Assembly (NCBI RefSeq): GCF_030913705.1
Contig: NZ_CP133190.1
Coordinates: 744,001 to 808,000, forward strand
Length of the DNA stretch: 64,000 bases
Direction of reading: 5' to 3'
Source of the DNA: Anaerocolumna sp. MB42-C2
GTDB taxonomy: Bacteria; Bacillota; Clostridia; Lachnospirales; Lachnospiraceae
Each line of letters starts with the position of its first letter. Within the stretch, counting starts at the first letter, position 1. The notes under the pieces were generated by a model. The model did no database searches. It was not told the DNA's origin and saw only the letters and a program-made list of their open reading frames with translations. Of the stretch, positions 1-8,550 are shown piece after piece. The translations under genes and the position numbers were made by a program.

Positions 1-426
1 GACTTTAAGCGATTGCTATCCTTAGGCTGCATTGATATTATTCAACCTGATTTATCCCATGCAGGTGGAATCACTGAAGTCAAGAAAATCGCATCCATGG
101 CAGAAGCTTATGATGTGGCTCTTGCTCCGCACTGCCCTCTTGGTCCTATCGCATTATCAGCTTGTATTCAGGTTGATGCAACCTGCCACAATGCAATTAT
201 ACAGGAGCAAAGTATGGGTATCCACTATAATGAAAATCGCAGCGTCCTGGATTATGTTATGAACAAAGAAGATTTTAAATTTATAGATGGTGATCTTATC
301 TTGCCTGTTAAACCGGGATTAGGTGTCGAAGTAAATAAAGCATTAGTCTTGGAGGAAAATGAAACTCCTCATAATTGGAAAAATCCAGTATGGCGTCACA
401 GGGATGGTTCCATAGCTGAATGGTAA
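1..426 (+). CDS. dgoD: D-galactonate dehydratase, C-terminal part (5' end outside window)
   Basis: The reading frame is open from base 1, so the N-terminal part lies upstream of the window. It is an enolase-superfamily (mandelate racemase/muconate lactonizing) dehydratase that converts D-galactonate to 2-keto-3-deoxygalactonate in the cytoplasm (De Ley-Doudoroff galactose route). Visible family signatures are the barrel-end segment [14 protein letters not shown], the motif [19 protein letters not shown] holding the catalytic His, the segment [10 protein letters not shown], and the diagnostic C-terminus [14 protein letters not shown], which closely matches known DgoD proteins. Galactonate specificity is inferred from these motifs; a related sugar-acid dehydratase is the alternative. 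No other gene of the pathway is visible. A two-hairpin repeat starts 13 bases after the stop. Confidence 0.85.
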   Translation, partial: DFKRLLSLGCIDIIQPDLSHAGGITEVKKIASMAEAYDVALAPHCPLGPIALSACIQVDATCHNAIIQEQSMGIHYNENRSVLDYVMNKEDFKFIDGDLILPVKPGLGVEVNKALVLEENETPHNWKNPVWRHRDGSIAEW

Positions 427-438
427 TTATTATACTTT

Positions 439-495
439 TAAAGAAGAGTCTGGTCTGCCGAACTCTAGCGCTGACGCGCTGTTACTTCAGTGACA
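439..495 (+). repeat. Two-hairpin extragenic repeat, copy 1
   Basis: This roughly 57-base element follows the dgoD stop and is closely related to 11421-11479. Both begin AAGAGTCTGG, share a GCGCTGA...CGCGCTG core, and end in a short hairpin. Here the terminal hairpin is TGTTAC-ttca-GTGACA, with one T-G wobble where copy 2 has a C-G pair. The first hairpin keeps only its outer AGAGT/ACTCT pairs. It could act as a 3'-end stabilizer or weak terminator for dgoD. Confidence 0.6.
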
Positions 496-537
496 ATGCA
501 CCAAAGGCTATTATCCTTTTGTCTGTTCCTGTGCATC

Positions 538-561
538 CTGCCGGTCGGACTTTTATTTCAT
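538..561 (+). repeat. Short extragenic repeat CTGCCGGTCGG, copy 1
   Basis: CTGCCGGTCGG followed by ACTTTTATTTCAT recurs nearly identically at 34173-34196 (about 22 of 24 bases). Both copies lie in intergenic DNA next to a strong terminator. Its function is unknown; chance is unlikely for a GC-rich core in such AT-rich DNA. Confidence 0.45.
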
Positions 562-589
562 GGGAAAAATCGGAGTACTTTCCTGAAAA

Positions 590-650
590 TAATAAAAGAA
601 GCAGCCATTCACTGCCCTAGGGTCATATCCTGGCTGCTTCTAAATAAAAT
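590..650. terminator. Bidirectional terminator between dgoD and the DUF421 gene
   Basis: A perfect 10-bp stem, GAAGCAGCCA (598-607) with TGGCTGCTTC (631-640), lies between two convergent genes. On the minus strand it is followed by TTCTTTTATTATTTT, a good intrinsic-terminator tail for the DUF421 gene. The plus-strand side is AT-rich but has a weaker T tract. Confidence 0.8.
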
Positions 651-671
651 ATTATAAATGTAGCAGAATAT

Positions 672-1382
672 CTAATCAAATAAATCCCCTTTTGTCTTCT
701 CATGTAATTTGACATAGATATTCAATTTGTCACTGCCTGAATCATAAGATGCTAATATAACTTCTTTCATATTCGTTACTCCAAAAGCACTTAATTGTCT
801 ATCCAGCCATTTTTCATTTTTACCGGTTGCTTGTAGATTTTTTCTTAATACTTTTCCGTCAATGATAACATCTGCCAGTATTTCGTTTTGCTGCAAATTT
901 AATTTCATATCAGACGTTGTAACAGGACGATTTTTTACTGCAGGAATAATACTCAACTTGCCGTTAGTTTCAAGTAATGCGGTATGAATTTCTTCCAGAT
1001 CAAAATATCCGCTGGTCCTGCACATTGCTAAAAATTCATTAATATCTATTTTAGCTCTTAATAAGTTTCTTTCATATACTTGTCCATTATGATAAAGAAT
1101 TAAAGAATGCCCTTCAAAAAATCTTCTTAAAATAACCGATTTGCATGTTAAATATGATATTAAAAAGGATGCTACACCATAAACAATCATAGCTGTCAGC
1201 GGTTTTATAAAATCTCCTTCCAGAGAGGTTGCCATTTCTGCCGCTATGGATCCAATGGTAATACTGTTGATGTAATCAAACATACTTAATTGTGACAATT
1301 CCCTTTTACCCATTAATTTCGTAAGTAAATATAGTGTCACAATAGAACCTATGGATACTATAATTATCTTTAGTACCTCCAT
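672..1382 (-). CDS. DUF421 (YetF-family) membrane protein
   Basis: This 236-residue protein has three hydrophobic segments in the first 85 residues, containing the family segment LMGKRELSQLSMFDYINSITIGSIAAE, then a soluble domain with ILRRFFEGHS and LLRAKIDINEFLAMCRTSGYFDLEEIHTALLETNG, both characteristic of DUF421/YetF. In spore formers some DUF421 proteins belong to the outer or inner spore membrane and influence germination; whether this one does cannot be told from sequence. The start is an ATG after AGGAGGAAATCTTT. It is monocistronic, with its own terminator at 590-650. Confidence 0.85.
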   Translation of the reverse strand: MEVLKIIIVSIGSIVTLYLLTKLMGKRELSQLSMFDYINSITIGSIAAEMATSLEGDFIKPLTAMIVYGVASFLISYLTCKSVILRRFFEGHSLILYHNGQVYERNLLRAKIDINEFLAMCRTSGYFDLEEIHTALLETNGKLSIIPAVKNRPVTTSDMKLNLQQNEILADVIIDGKVLRKNLQATGKNEKWLDRQLSAFGVTNMKEVILASYDSGSDKLNIYVKLHEKTKGDLFD

Positions 1383-1530
1383 AAAGATTTCCTCCTGTAC
1401 TTATGAAAATTCATCTGTAGGTTAGGATATGCTAAAGATAAAAAATTATTATAGTCATACATAAAAAACTAAATTTCCCCTAGAATATTTTGTCTTACAA
1501 TATATAAGATTATCATGTATTTATATTTCA

Positions 1531-2493
1531 TTACATAGTTATAGCATTACGCTCACGGGAATAAAAATATACATTATCCGATAATATATCCTCCTCCGGT
1601 ACCTGAGTGCGGTTTATATCTATTACCATCTCACGGAATATATTTTTATCCATATTATGTGTTCCTTTCAATATAATGATTTCATGTATGCTGCTTGGAA
1701 GAATATATAAATCGGAGTCTAATTCCTCTGCCAGATTCTTTATTACATCAGGATAAATTAAACAGCTGGCTCCATTAATACCTTTTCGATTAGAAACCAC
1801 AAACATATTGTTGGTACTTGGCATCTCGTTTTGTTCCAAGAGATTTCTATTCTTAATTCCATCGGGTGAAGATTCCTCCGGTAATTCATTATTAATTAAC
1901 TCTAAGATAACTTCATCCATTGATTTAATTACCGTAGGAAATAAAATAGGCGTATTAATCCGGGCTGCATTTTTTAAATCTTCCAAGGTAATGTTCCAAT
2001 TTTTAATATGTTCATTTGTAATGCGGATCGTACAGATACCATTTTCATTATTCTTAACCAGGCAATGGAAAGATATCGCCAGATCCATAAATCGAATATG
2101 AGGAATACTGTTCAATATTTTCCTGTTTTTATCATAATTTATGAGTCGGTAAATGATACAGGATTTCATCTTATTAAATTCAAAACAAATATTAGCCGCT
2201 TCCCTGTCTCCCTTTTCTCTTGAATTTCTGTAAATACATATAATTTCATCTGCTAATTTATTAATTGGTTCTCCATTTATGTAACGTTCGTAATAGGCAT
2301 TCATATAAATATTTGGTGTTAAATATTCTTCTTTCTTTTTAATAATCAGGCCATCAAGTTCAATGGAATTATTTTTTATAACATGATTAATTTCTACCTG
2401 ATAATCCTCACCAATCTCCTTTTTTACAGATGTTTTCATAAATGCAAGAAATTCCTGAAATCCAGTTAATTCAAATGTCTCCTTATTTGTCAT
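1531..2493 (-). CDS. DUF5688 family protein
   Basis: This 320-residue soluble protein has no signal peptide or membrane segment. It resembles the DUF5688 proteins frequent in Lachnospiraceae: an N-terminal helical part (NHVIKNNSIELDGLIIKKKEEYLTPNIYMNAYYERY, split over residues about 40-75), a central repeat-like segment, and a C-terminal region (SNRKGINGASCLIYPDVI and LPSSIHEIIIL) resembling other family members. The molecular function is unknown. An AAGGAGATC ribosome binding site precedes the ATG, with a TATAAT at 2526-2531 (minus strand) upstream. It stands alone between long AT-rich spacers. Confidence 0.7.
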   Translation of the reverse strand: MTNKETFELTGFQEFLAFMKTSVKKEIGEDYQVEINHVIKNNSIELDGLIIKKKEEYLTPNIYMNAYYERYINGEPINKLADEIICIYRNSREKGDREAANICFEFNKMKSCIIYRLINYDKNRKILNSIPHIRFMDLAISFHCLVKNNENGICTIRITNEHIKNWNITLEDLKNAARINTPILFPTVIKSMDEVILELINNELPEESSPDGIKNRNLLEQNEMPSTNNMFVVSNRKGINGASCLIYPDVIKNLAEELDSDLYILPSSIHEIIILKGTHNMDKNIFREMVIDINRTQVPEEDILSDNVYFYSRERNAITM

Positions 2494-3152
2494 ATGTTGA
2501 TCTCCTTTTATAAGTTGGTATCATTATTATATATTCCATTAATTTTAATTTAGAAATTACTATGTCTTTAATTGGTTAATCTAATAATAATCCTTCAAGC
2601 ATTTTTAGACATTCCTGTCAATATTTTTAGTCTTGTTACATGATTTACTTAAAATTATGGGTGTTTTGATTAAAATTTCGAATAGATCAAAGATTAATAG
2701 CTTAAAAGATAATTAAAAAGATTGAAATATTACAAAGTATTACTATAGATAGATGTAAATAAAATTACTTAATTCTGTATAAGTGGAATCAATCAATATC
2801 TTACTTATGGATTAAATTAAAATATTATTTCCTGAAAACAGGATAAATAAATCAGAATTAAGAAAAACAATGAAAGAATAAAAAATTAACGGAACATATG
2901 TTTTAATAAAATAATTTTAGCAAAATAAAGTTAACGAAGCAAGTGATTTTTTCTAAAATAACGGAGATTTTTTCTTATTGTTTTTGTATATTTTTACATA
3001 GTCCCATGTAATTTAATTTCTATTTTTGCTTACTATTCGTTATTTATTATTACTATCTATTATTTCATTAACTATTTCAGTTTATTAATATTGTTTACTA
3101 TATCTAATAATTATCTTATTAACTGTTTCTATTTATTTTATTAACTGTTATA
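2494..3152. other. 659-base AT-rich spacer
   Basis: No open frame with coding character is visible. It contains low-complexity A/T runs, a probable -10 (TATAAT, minus strand, 2526-2531) for the DUF5688 gene, and a short near-repeat TTATTAACTGTT near 3115-3150. I see no clear terminator for the following membrane-protein gene. Otherwise nothing recognisable. Confidence 0.5.
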
Positions 3153-3905
3153 TTATTTTTTCATTTGTCCGCTTAGAGAAATACCAACCTGTGCAGGCAA
3201 ATAAAACATCCACATAGCTATTGTCGAAAAACTATAAAGTAAAGCAAACCACTTACTGTTTATACAGATAAAATCCGACAGATTAAAAACACCTACATTA
3301 ATATCACATAATATGAATAACATCATACTCACTGCAAATATAACTTTGTTTTTATCCTTAGCCCTAACTGTAAGCAGGATGGAATCAATAACATTAAAGA
3401 GTATACTAATAAAATAGAAACAGGATATAATTATCATCCCCTCAAGCTTAATCCTGACCACCGTTAAAATAAGCAGAGCAATAATAGTAATAACAAAGTT
3501 TCTAATAAAATTCTTTAAAATAAGACTGCCTGCATCCGTACCCTTTAACTTTTTATTCCAAAGTCCCAAGCGGATTAAATATAGACTTTGTACAATACAA
3601 AAGGTCACTAAACCTACTATATAATAATCCAATATTAAAATAAATAAATCCGAAATCACGGTAAAAAACAAAGCTCCTCTGAGGATACTGATATCTTTTC
3701 GATCACAGCTGTGAGTATAAAACAAATAAGTAAAAATAAAGCAAAGTAGGATACCGGAGAACTTCAGGAAACTTGAAGTAATATAAAAACTGCTTTCTGT
3801 AATGTCAATAGTCATAAAACTAATATATATCAATATCTGAATTAATATATACATGATAACCATTCTTTTTTTACCACCGGTTTTTTTATTATCAGCAATT
3901 CCCAT
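3153..3905 (-). CDS. YhhN/TMEM86-like membrane protein
   Basis: This is an integral membrane protein of about 250 residues with roughly eight hydrophobic segments after a basic N-terminus (KKTGGKKRM). The pattern FFTVISDLFILILDYYIVGL, followed by a segment ending SLYLIRL, and the late FILCDINVGVFN...WMFYLPAQVGISLSG resemble the paired Ser/Asp motifs of YhhN (lysoplasmalogenase-like) proteins, but the match is distant. A GTG 42 bases upstream is in frame but has no ribosome binding site and sits against the upstream gene's terminator; the ATG at 3905 has GAGG nine bases before it, so I chose it. Enzyme activity is not established. Confidence 0.5.
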   Translation of the reverse strand: MGIADNKKTGGKKRMVIMYILIQILIYISFMTIDITESSFYITSSFLKFSGILLCFIFTYLFYTHSCDRKDISILRGALFFTVISDLFILILDYYIVGLVTFCIVQSLYLIRLGLWNKKLKGTDAGSLILKNFIRNFVITIIALLILTVVRIKLEGMIIISCFYFISILFNVIDSILLTVRAKDKNKVIFAVSMMLFILCDINVGVFNLSDFICINSKWFALLYSFSTIAMWMFYLPAQVGISLSGQMKK

Positions 3906-3949
3906 TCCTTTTTTCCTCGGATTATATTCGTTGTTGTTGTAATTCACTT

Positions 3950-3993
3950 AGAAAGACCACTGATTTATTACATTCCCTGTAATTATCAGTGGC
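3950..3993 (-). terminator. Intrinsic terminator after the GGDEF-EAL gene
   Basis: The minus strand reads CCACTGAT (3985-3992), loop, ATCAGTGG (3957-3964), then TCTTTCT. It begins about 25 bases after the stop of the GGDEF-EAL gene and separates it from the YhhN-like gene. Confidence 0.75.
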
Positions 3994-4017
3994 CTTATTA
4001 TTTCGTAAAACAGTTGT

Positions 4018-5607
4018 TTATAAAGTTCCTATCTTCTTTAGAACCTGGCTTGCCATATCAACGGATACCGGTTCACTGAATAAGAAACCTTGAGCTTTAT
4101 TACACTTCACACTCTTAAGAAATTGTGCCTGTTCGTTTTTCTCAACACCTTCAGCGATAACTAATATATCCAGGTTTTGTGCTAAAGAGATAATAGTTTG
4201 AACTATCGTTTGCTCACTGTGATTATCTGTTACACTCTCTAAGAAACTCTTATCAATCTTAAGGTTATTAATTGGTAACCGTTTCAGATAATTCATAGAG
4301 GAATAATCCGTTCCAAAATTATCAAGTGAGAATTTTACCCCTATATCCTTAAGCTTCTGTATCATAGCAACTGAGTATTCTAAATCCAGTAATGCAATAG
4401 CCTCTGTTATTTCTAATTCAAGATTACCCGGATTGATTCCGGTTTCATTGATTGTATCTCTAACCATATTAGCAAAGTCCTGATCCTTAAATTGACGTGC
4501 GGAAATATTCACCGCAACGGACAGATTCCGAAAACCATCCTTCTCCCATTTTTTCAGCTGGCTGCAGGCACTTTTTAATACCCAATAACCAATAGGAACG
4601 ATCAATCCCGTCTCTTCTGTTAATGCAATAAAATCGGAGGGGGATAATATTCCTTTCTCGGGATGGTTCCATCGGATTAAGGCTTCAAATCCAACAATCT
4701 TTTCTGTATTTAAGTCAATCTGCGGTTGGTAGTACACGATAAATTCTTTATTTTCAATGGCTTTTCTAAGTTCTGATTGGATTTGTATTTTATCCATTAG
4801 CTTCTCATTGATAGAATCATTAAAATAAACAAATGTGTTTTTGCCATTAGCCTTAGCTGCGTACATTGCAGAATCTGCATTTTTAATTAATACCTGAGTT
4901 GTTTTTCCGTCTTTGGGAGCAAGGGCGATGCCGATACTGACAGTAATAAAATATTCCTTCATAGATAAAACAAAAGGATAATCAAATATTTTCTTTATTT
5001 TCTTAATCTTAGCCTCGTACTCGCCGATATCCGTAAGATTTTGAGTAAGTACAACAAATTCGTCTCCACCGTATCTTGCAAGATAATCATTGTCATCCAT
5101 AGCCTGTTTCAGGCGATGGGTAACGTCAATTAACAGTTCATCACCATAGGAATGTCCTAACGTATCATTAATTGCTTTAAAATTATCGATATTGACATTC
5201 ATTATGGCAATCACTTCTTCATTCCTGAGAGTAAGCATTACTCCATCTAATACTTCCGTAAAAGCCAGCCGATTCGGAAGCTCCGTCAGATAATCAGAAT
5301 AAGCTAACTTCTGCATCTTATCTTTGCTGCGCTTTAGTTCATCATATTTTAAGCTAAGTTCATTTCTAGCTGTAGAAATTTCTTCGTAAGCAGTTTCCAG
5401 TTCCATGTAATTATCATTTAATTTCCGCTTCTCTAATAATGCAGCCTGTTCCCTTTTTGTTTTACGAAAACTACCAACTAAAAGGATTATCAAAAGGATT
5501 ATTAAAACAAGTGCAGCTAAAATAATTATATTGCCAATACCCCAATCAACTATATAAGCTTTCCCGCCATCTGTTAGTGTTTGCAGTTCTATCTTATTAT
5601 ATTGCAT
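4018..5607 (-). CDS. Membrane-anchored GGDEF-EAL c-di-GMP protein with altered DDFGTG motif
   Basis: The 529-residue protein has one transmembrane segment (about 24-46), a coiled coil (about 52-95), a GGDEF domain (about 98-260, GGDEF at 180-184) and an EAL domain (about 272-520, EAL at 308-310). The cyclase signature is intact, but the usual RxxD inhibitory site reads DxxD, so product inhibition through that site is unlikely. In the EAL domain the residues of VNISARQ, ELEITE, LKIDKSF, VIAEGVE and QGFLFSEP are conserved. The metal-binding DDFGTG motif reads DNFGTD (D429, N430), which would be expected to weaken phosphodiesterase activity. It is therefore probably a cyclase, or a cyclase with a regulatory EAL domain. 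The start follows GGGGTG. Confidence 0.9.
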   Translation of the reverse strand: MQYNKIELQTLTDGGKAYIVDWGIGNIIILAALVLIILLIILLVGSFRKTKREQAALLEKRKLNDNYMELETAYEEISTARNELSLKYDELKRSKDKMQKLAYSDYLTELPNRLAFTEVLDGVMLTLRNEEVIAIMNVNIDNFKAINDTLGHSYGDELLIDVTHRLKQAMDDNDYLARYGGDEFVVLTQNLTDIGEYEAKIKKIKKIFDYPFVLSMKEYFITVSIGIALAPKDGKTTQVLIKNADSAMYAAKANGKNTFVYFNDSINEKLMDKIQIQSELRKAIENKEFIVYYQPQIDLNTEKIVGFEALIRWNHPEKGILSPSDFIALTEETGLIVPIGYWVLKSACSQLKKWEKDGFRNLSVAVNISARQFKDQDFANMVRDTINETGINPGNLELEITEAIALLDLEYSVAMIQKLKDIGVKFSLDNFGTDYSSMNYLKRLPINNLKIDKSFLESVTDNHSEQTIVQTIISLAQNLDILVIAEGVEKNEQAQFLKSVKCNKAQGFLFSEPVSVDMASQVLKKIGTL

Positions 5608-5775
5608 TCATTGCACCCCAAATAATTTAGTCCTTCCGCTTTACCAGTACTAAAAGCTCTGTTTAATATCTATTATACCAATAATCAATACATTAGGCAA
5701 TCTTTTTTTCCATATCATACAACGTGATTCGTATATGCGAACAAATGATTATAATTATGTTTTCCAAATAATTAA

Positions 5776-5811
5776 ATTCCGTCCCGGAAAATAACATTCT
5801 CCGAGACGGCA
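5776..5811 (-). terminator. Probable terminator after the NfnB-like gene
   Basis: Arms CCGTCCCGGA (5779-5788) and TCCGAGACGG (5800-5809) pair with one G-U wobble. On the minus strand this comes about 20 bases after the stop of the 5827-7212 gene, followed by AATTTAATTATT, so the U tract is weak. Confidence 0.55.
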
Positions 5812-5826
5812 CTATTACATCGTTGC

Positions 5827-7212
5827 TTATTTACTTTTAAGATATTCATCAATACCTTTGGCTGCAGCTTTTCCTGCACCCATAGCAAGAATCACGGTTG
5901 CCGCACCGGTTACTGCATCTCCGCCGGCAAATACACCCGCTTTCGTGGTTTGACCGTTCTCTTCATTTGCAATGATACATCTGTATTTATTGATATCAAG
6001 GCCTTTGGTCGTGGATGAAATAAGAGGATTAGGACTTGTTCCCAAAGACATAATAACTGTGTCAACTTCCAGTTCGAATTCAGAATCAGGTTTCTCCACA
6101 GGTCTTCTTCTTCCTGACGTATCAGGTTCACCAAGTTCCATCTCTACACAGAGCATGCCCTTAACCCATCCGTTTTCATCAACCAATATTTCTTTCGGAT
6201 TCGTTAATAATTTAAAGACAATTCCCTCTTCCTTTGCATGATGTACTTCTTCAACCCTGGCCGGAAGCTCTTCTTCACTTCTTCTGTATACGATATATAC
6301 CTCTGCCCCTAGTCTAAGCGCAGTTCTGGCAGCATCCATAGCTACGTTTCCACCGCCTACAACAGCAACTTTTTTCCCCGCAGCAATAGGGGTATCATAA
6401 CTTTCATCAAAAGCTTTCATAAGATTACTTCTTGTAAGATATTCATTTGCAGAAAAAACGCCGTTGGCATTCTCACCGGGAATACCCATGAATTTAGGAA
6501 GTCCGGCACCAGAACCTACAAATACGGCATCAAAACCCTCTTCTTCCATTAATTCATCGATCGTTGTGGATTTTCCGATAACCACATTTGTTTCAATTTT
6601 AACACCTAAAGCTTTAACATTCTCAATTTCCGTTTTAACAACGGTATCTTTAGGCAGACGAAATTCCGGTATACCATATACTAAGACTCCGCCCGGTTCA
6701 TGTAAGGCTTCAAATATGGTTACATCGTAACCCATCTTAGCTAAATCACCGGCACAGGTTAAACCGGCAGGACCGGAACCGATAACAGCGATTTTCTTAC
6801 CGTTCTTTACGGACGGAATCTCCGGTTTAATATTATTCTCTCTAGACCAGTCGGCAACAAAACGTTCCAGTTTGCCGATGGACACCGGCTCTCCTTTAAT
6901 TCCGCGGATACATCTTTCTTCGCACTGGGACTCCTGAGGACATACCCTGCCGCAGACAGCAGGAAGCGCTGAATACTGACTGATTACTTTACTGGCAGAT
7001 TCAATATTACCTGCTTCTACTTCCTTAATAAATCCCGGTATATCAATAGATACGGGACAGCCGGTTATACATTTTGCATTTTTACATTTTAAACAGCGGC
7101 TGGCCTCTTCCATAGCCTCTTCTATATCATATCCTAAACATACTTCACTGAAGTTATGTGCTCTTACTTCCGGATCCTGCTCTCTGACAGGTATTCTTTT
7201 TAATACATCCAT
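5827..7212 (-). CDS. nfnB: NfnB / GltD-like NADPH oxidoreductase subunit
   Basis: This is a 461-residue flavin and iron-sulfur protein of the glutamate-synthase small-chain family. N-terminal cysteines (CLKCKNAKCITGCP, CGRVCPQESQCEERC) bind two [4Fe-4S] clusters. GSGPAGLTCAGDLAKMG is the FAD dinucleotide fold and VVGGGNVAMDAARTALRLG the NADPH fold. The preceding gene encodes a DHOD-electron-transfer-like partner, the arrangement of NfnAB (NADH-dependent reduced ferredoxin:NADP oxidoreductase, electron bifurcating). No large glutamate-synthase subunit is nearby, which favours Nfn over GltD. An upstream in-frame ATG at 7248 lacks a ribosome binding site; ATG 7212 follows AGGAG. Its leader shares a 14-base motif with nspC. 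Confidence 0.85.
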   Translation of the reverse strand: MDVLKRIPVREQDPEVRAHNFSEVCLGYDIEEAMEEASRCLKCKNAKCITGCPVSIDIPGFIKEVEAGNIESASKVISQYSALPAVCGRVCPQESQCEERCIRGIKGEPVSIGKLERFVADWSRENNIKPEIPSVKNGKKIAVIGSGPAGLTCAGDLAKMGYDVTIFEALHEPGGVLVYGIPEFRLPKDTVVKTEIENVKALGVKIETNVVIGKSTTIDELMEEEGFDAVFVGSGAGLPKFMGIPGENANGVFSANEYLTRSNLMKAFDESYDTPIAAGKKVAVVGGGNVAMDAARTALRLGAEVYIVYRRSEEELPARVEEVHHAKEEGIVFKLLTNPKEILVDENGWVKGMLCVEMELGEPDTSGRRRPVEKPDSEFELEVDTVIMSLGTSPNPLISSTTKGLDINKYRCIIANEENGQTTKAGVFAGGDAVTGAATVILAMGAGKAAAKGIDEYLKSK

Positions 7213-7255
7213 CTTTCTAACTCCTATCTGTTGTATTAAATGCCTCAAAAGGCAT
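7213..7255 (-). promoter_or_regulatory. Leader with hairpin and shared SD motif (copy in front of nfnB)
   Basis: Minus strand: hairpin TGCCT-tttg-AGGCA (7240-7253), then TTTAAT, then CAGATAGGAGTTAG (7217-7230) containing the Shine-Dalgarno, then the ATG at 7212. The same 14 bases precede the nspC start at 38368-38381. It lies between nfnA and nfnB, so it may tune relative translation of the two subunits. Confidence 0.45.
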
Positions 7256-7269
7256 AACCTTAGTTGTAA

Positions 7270-8157
7270 TTAGTCATCACTGCAGCCGCAGCCGCCTCCT
7301 TTGTGAGTTGCGCCTTCTTTTTCTTTTAAGATGGCTCTTCCCTCAACAGTCTTATACATCTGCTGTCTTTTCATAGATTCATCGAAATCTACAAGATGAC
7401 CGTCAAATTCAGGACCGTCCACACAGGCAAATTTAACCTGTCCGCCAACAGTTAATCGGCAGGCGCCGCACATTCCGGTCCCGTCTACCATGATAGGATT
7501 CATACTTACAATTGTATGGATACCTAATTCTTTTGTAAGGATACATACAAACTTCATCATAATGATCGGACCAATGGCGATAACCAGATCATAATGTTTT
7601 CGCTGATTATTGACCAGATCCTTAATGCAGTCATTTACATTTCCTTTAAAACCATAGGAACCGTCGTCGGTTGCTACATATACATTTTCAGCGACCTTTT
7701 TCATCTCTTCTTCTAAGATAATCAGCTCTTTATTTCTGGCGCCTATAATGCAGTCTACATCAATCCCAAGATTTTTCATGTATTTGACCTGGGGGTACAC
7801 AGGCGCCGTACCTACACCGCCTGCAACAAAAAGTATATTTTTCTTTTGTAATTCCTCGATAGGCTCATCCACCAATTCGGATTTACAACCCAAAGGACCG
7901 GTAAAATCGCGGAAACCTTCTCCTGTTTCATATTCTGCCATTCGTTTCGTAGAATTTCCCAACGCCTGAAACACAATGGTAACCGTACCAGCTTCACTGT
8001 TATAGTCACATATAGTTAAGGGAATTCTTTCTCCCTTTTCGTCCATTTTCACAATTACAAATTGACCCGGATAACAAGATTTTGCCACCCTGGGTGCGTG
8101 TATATCCATAAGATAAATATTCGGTGCCAAAATTTCTTTTTTCAATATTTCATACAT
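7270..8157 (-). CDS. nfnA: NfnA-like sulfide/dihydroorotate dehydrogenase-type FAD/NAD-binding subunit
   Basis: This 295-residue protein has a ferredoxin-reductase beta barrel that binds FAD (PGQFVIVKMDEKGERIPLTI), an NAD-binding fold (NILFVAGGVGTAPVYPQVK), and a C-terminal cysteine cluster (GTGMCGACRLTVGG, then KFACVDGPEF) for a [2Fe-2S] centre. The tail is a Cys/Gly-rich GGGCGCSDD. The fold is shared by PyrK, hydrogenase gamma subunits and NfnA; pairing with the downstream NfnB-like gene points to NfnA. A GTG at 8172 overlaps the ribosome binding site, so the ATG at 8157 after GGAGGA is the better start. A TATAAT lies at 8217-8222. Confidence 0.83.
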   Translation of the reverse strand: MYEILKKEILAPNIYLMDIHAPRVAKSCYPGQFVIVKMDEKGERIPLTICDYNSEAGTVTIVFQALGNSTKRMAEYETGEGFRDFTGPLGCKSELVDEPIEELQKKNILFVAGGVGTAPVYPQVKYMKNLGIDVDCIIGARNKELIILEEEMKKVAENVYVATDDGSYGFKGNVNDCIKDLVNNQRKHYDLVIAIGPIIMMKFVCILTKELGIHTIVSMNPIMVDGTGMCGACRLTVGGQVKFACVDGPEFDGHLVDFDESMKRQQMYKTVEGRAILKEKEGATHKGGGCGCSDD

Positions 8158-8550
8158 GCTGTCTTCCTCCACTTCCGTAAAACTGCTTAAAACTCAAGTA
8201 TTTAACAACTTTCTACATTATAGAATATTATCTTTGAAAAATCCAGTATTTTTATTTACGAAAGGGAAATAATAGTTACAGTGCATACTTAATTCATAAA
8301 TTCTTAAGATTTTTTATCTGTCAAATTTATTTTTACATGATAAACTAAAGCATGTTTGCTTAAAAACTTTTTTGAGCAGAATAAGATAGGACAATATGAC
8401 AAATCAGTACCGCTGAAGAATTTTTAAGAAAGCTGCAACTCAACAGCGATGAATTTAATTGTTTACCGTACTACATAAATATAGAAGTTTTCTCCAGAAT
8501 AATATATAATAATATAAGATATTACACAGGGAACCAGGGAGGATCGATTA
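8158..8550. promoter_or_regulatory. Divergent intergenic region, nfnA / response regulator
   Basis: This 393-base spacer contains TATAAT on the minus strand (8217-8222) for nfnA and TATAAT on the plus strand (8505-8510) for the response regulator. Both have poor -35 matches, which suggests activators. A GGGAGG ribosome binding site stands before the ATG at 8551. I see no small gene. Confidence 0.45.

Noticed and set aside
2494..3152. Possible small gene or RNA in the long AT-rich spacer
   Set aside because: No frame with a ribosome binding site, no stable stem with a loop of tRNA or riboswitch type; only low-complexity DNA.
5827..7212. Assignment as glutamate synthase small subunit GltD
   Set aside because: No large GltB gene is present, while an NfnA-type partner is adjacent. 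The NfnAB reading fits the pair better.
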